Shown here: positions 11,780 to 22,591 of the stretch, piece after piece
Numbering within the stretch: position 1 is the first letter of the stretch
Layout: every line of letters starts with the position of its first letter
DNA from: Hemerocallis citrina
Taxonomy: Eukaryota; Streptophyta; Magnoliopsida; Asparagales; Asphodelaceae
Direction: 5' to 3'
NCBI GenBank assembly: GCA_017893485.1
Contig: JACEHZ010000597.1
Location: 62,001-126,000, forward strand
DNA: 64,000 nt
The notes under the pieces: generated by a model
Database searches by the model: none
The model's input: the letters and a program-made list of their open reading frames with translations, nothing else
Told to the model about the DNA's origin: nothing
Program-made: the position numbers and the translations under genes

Positions 11780-12561
11780 TTAGACCGTTAGAAAAGAAAG
11801 AAAGCGGTAAGAGATGCAAAAGAAAAAACTTATGATGATTTATACACAAAATTAGGAATAAAAGGAGAAAATAACATTTATAAGCTCGCTAAACAAAGGG
11901 ATATGATCTGGATACAATTAAGTAAATTAAGAGCGATGATTCAATAGTCTTAGTAAAAGATGAGGAAATTAAGGAAAGATGGCGAAATTACTTTGAGAAG
12001 TTATTAAATGAAAAGGTTGTTGACAACTTTAATGTAGAGGACTTAAAAGAAAGTCGAAAGCATATGTTTTTCCGTAGAATTAGGACCTCAGAGGTTCGAA
12101 ATGCGCTAGGAAGAATGAAAATAGGAAAAGCTTTAGGACCGGATGAGGTATACCCATTGAAGTTTGGAAGTGTCTTGGGGATGTTGGAGTGGGTTGGCTA
12201 ACAAGATTATTTAATAAAATTTTGAGGACTAAGAAGATGCTCGATGAATGGAGAGAGTATTTTAGTACCTATATATAAAAATAAAGGAGATATACGAAGT
12301 TGCTCCAACTACTGAGAGATTAAATTAATAAGCCATACGATGAAATTTGGAAAAGAGTGATCATAGACTGAGACTAGAAACTGCAGTGTGAGAATCAGTT
12401 TGGATTTATGCTTGAGGTCAATAATGGAAGCAATTTATGTGCTGAGGAGACTTATTATGGAAAAATGTGGGAAGAATAAGAAAGATTTGCATATGGTGTT
12501 TATAGATCTAGAAAAAGCATATGATAAAGTTTCTAGAGACATAATATGGTGTGTGTTAAAT
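11780..12561 (+). pseudogene. RTE reverse transcriptase, N-terminal half, degenerate
   Basis: Pieces of the RTE ORF can be followed through several frames: KAVRDAKEKTYDDLYTKLG-like text near 11800-11860, VKDEEIKERWRNYFEKLL near 11950-12005, RTSEVRNALGRMKIGKALGP at about 12080-12140, VPIYKNKGDI near 12270, and MVFIDLEKAYDKVSRDIIWC at 12493-12552. Many stops and shifts separate them. The last motif runs straight into the solo LTR insertion point. Confidence 0.87.
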
Positions 12562-15505
12562 TGTAATACCCCCAACATTTATTTTGAATATGAATAGTAT
12601 TGCATTATTTTACAACCATATTTATTAATAAATTTTGTCTTGAATAATTGCATATATTATTATTATTTTTGCCATTTATAATTGTTATTTTTAATAATTG
12701 CATATATTATTAAATTGTATTTACCATTTGTCATTTTATAAATATACACACATACACACTACATCATATGAATAAATAACCATAGCCTACAATTGTCAAC
12801 TTAGAAAATGGCAGTGTGTAATTATTAAAAACCTAGAGGGGTATGTGTAAAAGTATGGGGACACCTAAGCATGATGAGTAAGCAAGCCCTAGATTATTCT
12901 ACACTCACCCCCACACCTCTCCACCCTTCCAAATTGGTCGGCCATTTCCTTCCCCCACCCTTTCCTATATATATGTATGTATGTATGAAGAATCTTGCTC
13001 ATTTTTCCATACTCCTAGTTCATTTCCTTCCTATTCATTCAATTTCTATACACCCTCCATACTTTATTCACTCCATACTCTATTTACTCCATACAAAACT
13101 TCATTTTTCCTAAATATTTCTAAGAAGCTAATTAAACAAGAAAAGAAGCGAGCAAGCTAGGAGGAGTAGAGCATATTAGGAGCTTGGAGATTTTATTTTG
13201 TCTACACCTTGAGGTGGGTGTTCTCCAACTCTCTTGGTTGTTAAATTGTGTGTAGTGCATACTCATTTCCTTAATATAGATGGCATGATTTGTACGGTCC
13301 ATGTGGTGTATGTTTATTTTGTTAATAGCTTGAAAAGTTTGTATTTTTCTATCTTGGAATCTCACTTCACTCCGAAAATCATAACTCATGGAATAGATGG
13401 AGTTCACAGGAGTATCTCATGCTTGTCTGGAGCCTCTCCACCAAATTTCGTAATTTTTGGATAATATTTGATATTTTAATAAAATCCGAAATTACTATTG
13501 GTCAAGAAGAAAACAGAGCACTGTTTACTGCTTCTACTTCAAAAATTCATCTCTCTCTAACTACGTGGTATTTCAAGTTGAAATTTTTATATGAGATACA
13601 TGTATGTGTCTAGAACATGCTTACCAAATCTTATGAATTTTGGACATTGTTTAGTATTTTCAATTAATTTTGAACTCATGACTGGTTAGCAGTTTTTAGT
13701 TTCTGGAAATTTGTACACATTTCAGTTCTTGTTTATTTTGGTATCTTAAATGAAATATTTTGAGAAAACTTTCAACTAAGAACTTGTAGTAGACTCATTG
13801 ACCTTTCTTTAGAACCTAAAATATCGAAATTCCAAGAAGAGGGTGATTATTAGTGATTTTTACAAGCTGCAGGAGCTGCGTTTTAGATTTGAACTTGCTG
13901 ATTTGGGCGTATACAAGTTATCATCTCTTTAGGACTTCTTAACAATCTTAGAAATGTTATTTATTAACTCTTAATTTATGTTATGATATGTAGTGAGTTG
14001 TGTAAGATTATATTTTAAGTTTGCGCATGTAAGTGTGCAATGAAATGCTTGTATATGTTCAAGTATGAGTACATGATATATAGTTGTATGTTGGGATGTG
14101 CGAGTTGGTATTGTTTGGGTTCGAATGACCTTTGGAACGGGTTCGAGAAAATCTCATTGTGGTAATTTAGTCATGTGGTGGTTGCCATTCCGAAGAGTTA
14201 AATTGTTGATGATCATGTAGGTTGAGTTTAGGCCCGAGATGGGCCAATTCATGGGTACAAATTAGACGGTCGAGTTAGACCATATTCACCTTCAAGTTGA
14301 TGATCATATGACACTAGGTTGAAGTTGCTTAGTGGTTGACTATTAAATTAACCGAGTACATTAGCCGAGTGCACTAAAGTTAACCTAGAACTTGAATTGT
14401 TAACCTAGTAATTTAATCTAGAAAATTAACTTAGAAACTAGAAGTAGTGATGATGGAGTCATTAGAATCGAGTAAAGCTAGCAAATTAATGAGCCGATAT
14501 GGTCCAACCACACTCACCAATTCTAGAGTGTAGTAGCCCTTGATTGTGTGAACATTGTTATAAGGACAAGCACTAGGTAGGTGCGTACTCACCTGTCAAA
14601 GGGACACGTGCGGTGTCGTCTCGTTTGGGACACGTACAACGTTGCCTCGATTGTTAATTTCGGGGTTCTCAAGAGTGTAACTCTGAGTCTCTGGGCAGAG
14701 TAGGGGAGACCTTATTGATTCGCCCTATGTTCATGGTAACTTTTGGTATGGTTTGGGAGTGGAGAAAGACCACCGCTTGCGACGAGGCTGAATGATCATC
14801 GGTCTGTCAGGAAGTGGAGAAAGACCACCGGTCCCATCCGGAGTGGAGAAAGACCATCGATCCCAGCAAAATGGAGTGATCACCAGTCTGTTCGGGAGTG
14901 GAGAAAGACCACCGGTCCGCAGCAGTGGCGGATGGACCGCATAACTTGCAACTTTACCAATCACTAGATGAATGTCAGAAACAGAAAAGAGTACAAGAGT
15001 AGGACGCATGGCGAGGGATCGAACCTTATCATCTGGAGAACACGAACTCGATTTGGGGAGTATGTATTATGGGATGCATACATTTCCAAATCAAGTTTGC
15101 ATTATAGTATGAGCATAGTGTGCATTTCGAGTTTGTGCATTAGAATGACTAGAATCTAGATCATGGCATACACCGACACTTTGTTGTATGACTTTCACAT
15201 TTTTCTGTTGCATATTTATTGATTGTTGAGGATTTTGGAGATCACTGGTTTCATCCGCATTGCGTCAGTTGCATTTAACTGACGTGCCCACAGTTTGTTA
15301 GTTACAGGATTGCTGATCGTGGAAGCAGGGGACTCGAGTTGCTGGAAGCATCCAAGTGGAGGACATAAATGTGATATCATTAAGGTAATAAAGGTTTTAA
15401 TTTCCTGTAACTTTCTGTGTTGTGTACTCATTGAAGTAAAGATTTTGGGTATGTGTTACGAGTTCCAATGCGCGGAACTCTCGCATTGAAACTCGGGGCG
15501 CTACA
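12562..15505 (+). mobile_element. Solo LTR, 2.94 kb, probably from a Ty3/gypsy element
   Basis: Starts tgtaatacccccaac and ends tcggggcgctaca, with 5-bp duplications taaat at 12557-12561 and 15506-15510. There is no internal coding region, PBS or polypurine tract, so it reads as a single LTR left after recombination between two LTRs. The same family, in reverse, occurs at 27279-36580 and 57353-60224. Assignment to gypsy rests on LTR length and the TGTAATACCC...CTACA ends and is inference. A TATA-like run (ctatatatatgtatg) sits near 12965. No protein is expected from this stretch. Confidence 0.88.
14745..14935 (+). repeat. Minisatellite inside the solo LTR
   Basis: Five imperfect copies of a 30-40 bp unit built around ggagtggagaaagaccaccg. 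The same unit appears in reverse in the related LTRs at about 33507-33660 and 57905-58080, so it is an inherited part of this LTR family. Small ORFs across it are by-products of the repeat. Confidence 0.82.
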
Positions 15506-15510
15506 TAAAT

Positions 15511-16430
15511 AATAAAAGAGTAACTATTAGGTATATTGAGGTAATTAAGGATATGTATGAATGGGCAGAGATCACAATTAGAACAACCACAGGAGAGACC
15601 AGTGATTTTCTTATTACAGTAGGTTTACACCAAGGTTCGGCTTTAAGCCCCTACATCTTTGCTTTGGTTATGGATGAATTGACGCAAGGAATACAAGATG
15701 TGGTGCCTTGGTGTATGCTTTTTGCCGATGATGTTGTCTTAGTGGACGAGACTAGAGCAGGAGTCAATGCTGAATTAGAATTATGGAGAGAAACTTTGGA
15801 AGCTAAAGGCTTTAGAATAAGCAGAACTAAAACATAGTATATGGAGTATAATTTTAGTGATATTCGGAACACAATTAAGAAATTAGTGAAGCTTGATGGT
15901 CAAGAGATACCTAAGAGAGACCGTTTCCGATATTTAGGCCCGATTATACAAAAAGATGAGGAGATTTGTGAAGATTTTATACATGGATCCATGCAGGATG
16001 GCTTAAGTGGAGAAGTGTCAGCGGTGTTTTGTGTGACAAATGTATACCTTTGAAGTTGGAGGGCAAATTTTATAGGACGGTTGTTAGACCATCCATGATG
16101 TATGGAGCAGAGTGTTAGGCAACAAAGAAACAATATGTCCAAAAAATGAGTGCAGTGAAGATGAGTATGCAGATGGATGTGTGATAAAACCTGGAAAGAT
16201 AGAATTAGAAGCGAGTATATACGAGACATGCTAAAGGTAGCTCCTATCCAAGATAAGTTGAGAGAGAATCGCCTGAGATGGTTTGGACATGTCACACGTA
16301 GACCTAGTAGTGTCCCTGTTAGAAAGAGTGATTTGATAAGTATTGAGGGTTAGAGTTAGGAGTAGGGGAAGACCTAAACTTCCTTGGGTGGAAATGGTAA
16401 GAAAAGATATGATAGTTGGGAAAAGAGTTA
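15511..16430 (+). pseudogene. RTE reverse transcriptase, C-terminal half, degenerate
   Basis: Continuation after the solo LTR. IEVIKDMYEWAEITIRTTT and TVGLHQGSALSPYIFALVMD (15530-15680) lead to the catalytic FADD at 15721-15732 and then LELWRETLEAKGFRISRTKT (15775-15834). A TAG at 15835-15837 breaks the frame. Later the C-terminal phrase ENRLRWFGHV is readable at about 16265-16295. The protein is inactive as it stands. Confidence 0.9.
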
Positions 16431-16452
16431 GGGCTACATGAATCCTGGTTTT

Positions 16453-16513
16453 GTTGTTGTTGTTGTTGGGTGGAAGCTAGTTGGGAAAAAGGTTTGTTGT
16501 TGTTGTTGTTGTT
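16453..16513 (+). repeat. (TTG)n tail of the RTE LINE
   Basis: Two short (ttg) runs separated by a unique segment of about 32 bp. RTE elements end in such microsatellites rather than poly(A). Confidence 0.75.
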
Positions 16514-17840
16514 CATTTTACAACAAATAACCCTTTATAGAACTTATGCATTATAAATCTTGTATCTTGAATTGCTTCTTTGTCAGTGCAAGTTGTTCAT
16601 GTTTAGTATATCTACTTTCCCTAACATTGTTCACCCACCTCATAGAGTATTGCAGGTGTCACGAGAACAAGTATGTTGTGTCTGGTGGAGCTGCTTGAAG
16701 CATGTTGTGTTGGTGCAATTCTATCCTGCAAGTGTTTTGTTCTTGTTTTCTTTTTTTGGTTTGAGTAAAATGTTGTTCTTTCTTTCATTAATCATATTTA
16801 TTGCTATTGTCAGTTGTGTTAATATTTATTCTAACTTATTGGAGTTGCAATGGTAGGCTTGAAGTAGAGAGATATATAATGACAGATTTAACTACTTTCA
16901 GAGTTTTTCATACAGCTTGTGCAGTTATGCTCATGAAATTCTTAGGTTTGTGTTTTTATCTACTTGTTGCATAAAAGAAATCTGACCTTGGGTTGGGTTG
17001 CTGATAGCCTCTTGTCTTGAATAGGCTGCTTTGCTTTGATTGCTGATAGCCTCTTTGGCCTTGAATAGGTTCAACAAGCTAATGGTTATCTATGCTTTCC
17101 TCCCGACTGAGATGGTTACGTAATGTCGAATATAGTCTATGAATTTTTCTGTTACAGTGCATAATAAGCAAATGACGCATATGTTTCATGAATTAAAGAA
17201 CCTTAGGATATGAGGAAACACAAGTGAAACACTTGAATTGTTGGCCTTTGAATGATCTGATCTAATCACCTCCTATATGCCTTGTATGCTTTACTCAGTT
17301 TTTACCTAACACTTATGTTAAGCATAATAAATGATATTAAAGTCAAAGGAGGTTCTAGCCCATGAGAAGCAATATTAGATATATAGCACAGTCACAGAGT
17401 CTTCCACTTACTATTTTCCGTAGCTTGTAACAGGCAACAACCTTTTCATAACATTGCATGCACTTTGAGATATGTGACCTCTACATTACCTCCTCAAAAG
17501 TCAAAACTCTTTGAGACCATTTCATGGTATGCTGGAATGAGCCCCCCATCCCATCAAGTGGATCAGACAACTTGTTTATGAGGAATTTTTGTGAAATATG
17601 GTTGATAGGATTGTATCCATTTTATTATTTTCTTTCCAGCAAGGGAAAAGAAAGTGGGAATCCTGCAGTTAATTTTATGAAAGGATAGGATAATTCACTG
17701 GTTCAAATGCATGCAGGCCTTATCTGTCACCTTCCCAACTTGAGGTGTAGCGCATCAAACTTGTCTCACTTAAATGTCATAACTTGCAGCCGTACACATC
17801 ATCATTTTCTTTCTAGGGTAGCTCTAAGGGAAACAGACTA
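16514..17840. other. Intergenic, nothing recognised
   Basis: AT-rich sequence with no convincing ORF. A short duplication of 'ctgatagcctctt' with gaataggctgctttg/gaataggttc is visible near 17000-17070. I see no gene or element ends. Confidence 0.5.
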
Positions 17841-18690
17841 TCAAGAATAAGTCTGACAGAATAAAAGTAGTAGTATGGACTTATTTGCAAAGCCAAACTA
17901 CAAACAGGCTTAGTTATCTGCCGATTAGCTTAGTAGTCTGGTGGTTTTATGGCACCCTAAACTGTACCAAAAGAAGTAGCCTATCTCTTTTATTTGCCAA
18001 TATGTAGGTGGATTTTGATGTATCCTATGTTTTTTACCTTTGTTTTTCCTTCAATTTTTGTAGTCATTTTCATTTTCTAGGCATTTTTTTCTTCTTCTGT
18101 AGTTTCAAACCATCAAGAATAAGTCTGATGGAATAAAAGTAGTAGTATGGACTTATTTGCAAAACCAATTGAAATAGGGTTTTAGTTATTCGCCAATTGG
18201 TAGTATGGTGGTCTTATGGCACCCTAAACTGAACCAAAAGAAGTAGACTGCCTCTTTTATATGCCAGTATGTAAGTGGATTTTGATGTAACCTATGTCAT
18301 TGCCTTAGTTTTTGGTGGAATTTTCTAGTTATTTTCATTTTCCAGGCAGTTGGAATTGCGGAAAACTGAACAATTTATGGTCAACTAGAGGAGTTGTGAC
18401 CAAGTAAAAGTTTGAATATTCTAATATCATACTACTTTCCAATGTACTTTATATTTGTCAAAAAATGTACTTTGAGATTTGTCAAATAATTTATTTTAAA
18501 ATTTCGTCAAACAGTTCACTTTATGGTTTTTTAATTTATTCGGTATTTCTATTTTTTGTGATCTATTTCAATTTTGGCACATGGATAAGATGGTTTAGTG
18601 CCAATTCACAAACATAGTTGCCTTAACCATATGAATGTGTACACCATATTGGGGGAATCAATTAGGAAAAAGAGCTATTTATATGGTTTG
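17840..18690. repeat. Diverged tandem duplication containing the dispersed repeat
   Basis: The block aataagtctgacagaataaa ... gcaccctaaactg ... ttttctaggca at 17847-18085 recurs at 18117-18350. Each copy contains the dispersed repeat listed at 3230. The stretch 18490-18660 is a diverged relative of the 182-bp tandem unit at 3703-4069. No coding function is seen. Confidence 0.75.
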
Positions 18691-18699
18691 CGGCGTGGC

Positions 18700-18908
18700 C
18701 ATGGCCATCCCCCACCTTGAGGCAGGTGAGGCGGCTGCCTCAGGCCCTCGGATTTTTTGCAATTTTAGGGGTCCCCAAATTTGTATTCTCCTTGTAAATA
18801 TACTCACATATTTTGCACGTAAAATAAATTATATTGTTATTAGGGGCCCCCAAAAATAATTATTTGAGCCTTTCGCCTCGGGCCCCCGGGAACTCAGGGC
18901 CGGCCCTG
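18700..18908. mobile_element. Putative non-autonomous DNA transposon (hAT-like end)
   Basis: A GC-rich block with an AT-rich centre. It begins around ccccaccttgaggcaggtg and ends with the palindrome cagggccggccctg. The inner ends carry related text (gcctcaggccctcgg and gcctcgggcccccggg). Ends of the cagggccggccc kind are common on plant hAT elements. No clear 8-bp duplication was found, so the left boundary is approximate. Confidence 0.45.
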
Positions 18909-19359
18909 CACTTAGTAATTACAACTATTTTATATGAGAAAATCACTTGTAATGATATGAGGTTCCGTTCTCAAGGTAGAATATGATAGTATATTTTAGA
19001 TAATCATCATCATGGTCATCAACTCATCATCAATTCAATTTGTCTGGACGTTTCTTGACTGTTGGGCCTCATCCTTTGGTTGTTTTTGCGAAGTATTATT
19101 TTTTTAGATACAAAATTTGGCTTATTATTGGATGTTTTGTTCAGGAATGGATCACCTGAAAATCCCATTCATGGGAATCGTCAATGATGTCAAAGGAAGA
19201 GCTGTATGTTATAGGCAGGATTGGGTTGGTGGCGTTCACTCAGGATTCAGGTACCATATACTGCTTGCAACTCATTACTGTTTTTTAAAATTAAATTCTG
19301 CAATTTTTCTAAGTATTGGATGTATTGTTTACAGTATATTGGCGCTTACTCTGTACATC

Positions 19360-22300
19360 TTTTTTTTTATAATGAGGATAGAGTCCACCGACTCCAACCC
19401 ATATATAGATTAATAAAAGAATATGTACAAAAAAGGAATTTTACATGCAGTAAAACTGGAAAGAAATCGGGGAAAAAAGACACCATCAGTACATAAAGAG
19501 GCAATAAAGAGCATTGCCCTCAATAAACACACTCCAGTAAAACAAGCGGTAACCAAATACAAACAAAACGACGGCAGCAGACGAGTAGCCGAGGGCCGAA
19601 GACAGCCGCACCCCAACCAAACGGGCACACCCGAGCAGCAACAAAACCAAACACAGCAAACAAGAAACAGCGATTGCCTCCATCCTTAAGAGCTGGCTCA
19701 AACTAACCCAAAGCAGAGACCTCAATATCACCTGTAAAGGGCAGCAAGACCAGACTGCAAGAGCGCAGCCAAACCAGCGCCACAAAAACAAAGATGACAA
19801 TACAACAGAACCTTCCTAAAGGCCCACAATCCTGCAAGAGAACCAAAGAGACAACAGAATAGAGATGCGGGGCCTGCCCTCAACAGACCTCCACCCCAAC
19901 AAAATGAGCAGAACACCCGCCGAACAGAAACAATCGAACAACTACGAAAACAAGTTAATAGAACATCAATAAAAGAAAGGGCAGTAAATTATAAAAAGAG
20001 AATAGAGGGTTAGGAGAGCAGTTTGAAAGCACAAGTAGCTGTCAACTACCGAGATCAGCGATGATAACAAACAAAAGAACGTAAAAGTAGAATAATCAGT
20101 TACAACAACTGTGTTCGAAATAGAGATAGAACCACAAAGATTAAGAGCAAAAGGTAAACAGCAAAGCAGCTAAACAACACAACTGAACCCACAAACGAGT
20201 CTACAACCCTGACCTCCAAAAAGAGATAAGAAAAGACCCCGAATCTTATAACATCAGCAATTCAAAATAGAAGCCGGAGTGAAGACCCCAGAAGGGGAGC
20301 AAAACATTAAAAACCAGCCCCAGCCAACTCAATTCTGCAGGAAAAAACAAAGAGAAGGATTAGAATTCATGGTGGTTGAAATTAAGAAATACGCTATAAA
20401 TCTGCCGCCTCTTGGAGGCGACGAAGATGAAGGGCTTCCACTTTATCATGCGACAGAGCGAAAGACCAAAAATTAGCAAAGAAAAACCTCTCATCAATGA
20501 GATAATCAACAGTGCGGGAGGTATTAGAGAAAATTCGATTGTTTCTTTCTTTCCAAATGATCCAGATAAGGTCCATCATAGTAAGGTCCCAAGACGCACA
20601 AAACACTTTTTTAACAGACCCAACCCTCCACCCTGTCCACCAAGACAAGATAGATGGGGGGAAGAGAGAACATGCCACGCATTCACACAGATCGTCCATA
20701 ATGGACGAATAAAATCACACAGCAAAAAGAGATGCTCCGAAGTTTCATGTTGAGTATTGCATAGCGCACACAATTGACCGAAAGCTATGTTCCTCTTGTT
20801 GAGATTGTCAACCGTAAGCAGTTTGTTGTTAATGGTCATCCAAACAAGAATTTTAACTTTCAAGGGGGCACAAGAACTCCAAATGGCCTTAGCGAAAGGG
20901 GAAAGAACACCGCCGAAGGATTTGACCGAAAAAACCCCGATGAATTCCATCTCCAGACGACATCCTCTTTAGGATGCCAGGAGTAGACGATTAAACTAGA
21001 AAGAAGTTGAATGTAATAAGGAAGTAAAGGGGGGGGGTCAGGGTAGTATTGAAGGGGATCACCCATTCTCTGTGGCCATTTAGAGTGCAGAGATAATTTG
21101 CCACGGTGGCGTAGGGGTTAAGAGCAATCTTAAAAAGCTCCGAGAAAACTGACGCAATCTTATAATTACCAATCCAAAGATTGGTCCAGAACATCCTCTT
21201 TGATCCGGAAGCACACACTTTGGAGATGCTACAATGAAATGGATCTACCACTTTCCACACACCCTTCCAGAAGGGAGAGGCCGTCGAAGGGAGAGGAGAG
21301 AATAACTCCCAAATTTTATGCCTCGAATGACATTTATGGAGGATCAATTTTGCCCAGGGTAAACTATCATCTTTCAAAATTCTCCAAAGCCATTTACCCA
21401 GCAGAGCTAAATTTTGGTTCCTCAAATCAAGAACTCCCAAGCCCCCAGACGACTTAGAAGTACAAATTAACTTCCAGTTGCAAAGATGGGTCCCTGCTTT
21501 ATAAATATCGAAACCGGACCAAAAGAAATTCCTTCTAATTCGGTCGATTCTCTTAATAACCCAAGATGGGACATAGAAAAAAGACATCATATATAAGGGA
21601 TTGACGAAAGAATGGAGTTAACTAGAATCAATCTACCTCCTCGAGAAAAATGCCTACCATTCCAAACGTTTGGTCTGGATTCAACTTCATCAATCATAGG
21701 CAGCCAATCAGATTTATGCAACTTGCCCCATCTCAGAGGGAGACCTAGATACTTAACGGGGAAAGAAGTGGAAGCACAGCTGAAGAAATGAACGATCTCG
21801 TTTTGGCGATTGTTTGACCCGCCAAGCCAGAGAACGGATGTTTTAAGGAAATTAATCGATAAGCCGGTAGCCCTTTCGAAAATATAAAGAAGTAGTTTAA
21901 GATTTCGAAGGGTCGAACCGTTAGGCTTAGCAAAAATAATGCTGTCGTCGGCATACTGTAAATTAAGCGCCCCGCAATAACTCTGGGAACCGCCTAATCC
22001 TTCGATAACATTAGCTTCCCAAGCATTTCGAAGAAGTTTACTGAAAACATCAGCAATCAGAGAAAATAACAGAGAAGAAATAGGGTCACCTTGATGAAGA
22101 CCACATTTGCATTTGAATTTGTTACCCTCCGTTCCATTAATAAGAATAGAAGAAGTGCCAACGAAAAGACTGGACTTAATCCAGGCAATCTACTTAGGAC
22201 CGAAACCTCGATGGATAAGGATATCGAAAAGAAAATCCCAACTCACTTTGTCGTACGCCTTTTCAAAATCTAATTAGATCTATGACATTCTGAAATGATT

Positions 22301-22591
22301 TCTTGAGCACAGGCAACACTATCAAGAATAAATCGATCTTTAATAAATCCGGACTGGGCAGGATCAATAAGAGGGGAAATGACCAGACTGAGGCAGCTTG
22401 AAAGAACTTTCATGATGATCTTAAAAGTAGTATTGAGAAGGCTAATAGGGCGGAACACAGTCACCGAATTAGCTCCCATGATCTTGGGGATGAGAACAAT
22501 ATGAGCATAATTAATGCGATCAAAAGAAAAAAGGGCCGTGGTGCAGATCAGTGAACATCTCAAGTAAATCTTCTTTCAGAAGGTCCCAGAA
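19360..22591 (-). mobile_element. LINE (L1-type), minus strand, inserted in the BOR second exon
   Basis: On the plus strand it begins with a T run (19360-19368, the poly(A) tail) and ends at 22591. A 10-bp target duplication, tctgtacatc, lies at 19350-19359 and 22592-22601. Removing the element and one duplication rejoins the BOR exon. The element is 3232 bp, 5'-truncated within the RT domain. About 1 kb of 3' UTR lies between the tail and the ORF2 end (about 20394). It is a different subfamily from the LINE at 1-2896. Confidence 0.93.
20394..22563 (-). pseudogene. LINE ORF2 reverse transcriptase and zf-RVT (minus), broken
   Basis: Read on the minus strand, from 22563 downward: VFRPISLLNTTFKIIMKVLS (RT), a break near 22270 just before the FEKAYDKV motif, catalytic YADD at 21955-21944, FYVPSWVIKRIDRIRRNFFW (about 21575-21515), GGLGVLDLRNQNLALLGKWL (about 21445-21385), then the zf-RVT C-x2-C...H-x4-C block (LCALCNTQHETSEHLFLLC, about 20780-20720). 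Several stops and shifts divide it into at least four open pieces. It begins inside RT, so endonuclease and ORF1 are absent. Confidence 0.92.

Larger units (their letters stand above)
11600..16513 (+). mobile_element. RTE-type LINE, 5'-truncated and split by a solo LTR
   Basis: LINE sequence runs from about 11600-11640 to 12561, resumes at 15511, and ends with (TTG)n tracts at 16453-16513, the simple-repeat tail typical of RTE-clade LINEs. The interruption is the solo LTR at 12562-15505, flanked by taaat. Joining the two sides at that duplication restores continuous similarity through the RT domain. The 5' end (endonuclease) is missing. The boundary near 11600 is inferred from the loss of similarity to the paralogue at 39970. 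Confidence 0.85.

Noticed and set aside
12871..13113. 80-residue ORF after a TATA-like run
   Set aside because: Inside the solo LTR, low-complexity, and not shared with the related LTRs.
19410..19916. Cys-rich ORFs near the BOR first exon
   Set aside because: They lie in the 3' UTR of the minus-strand LINE and overlap one another in several frames.
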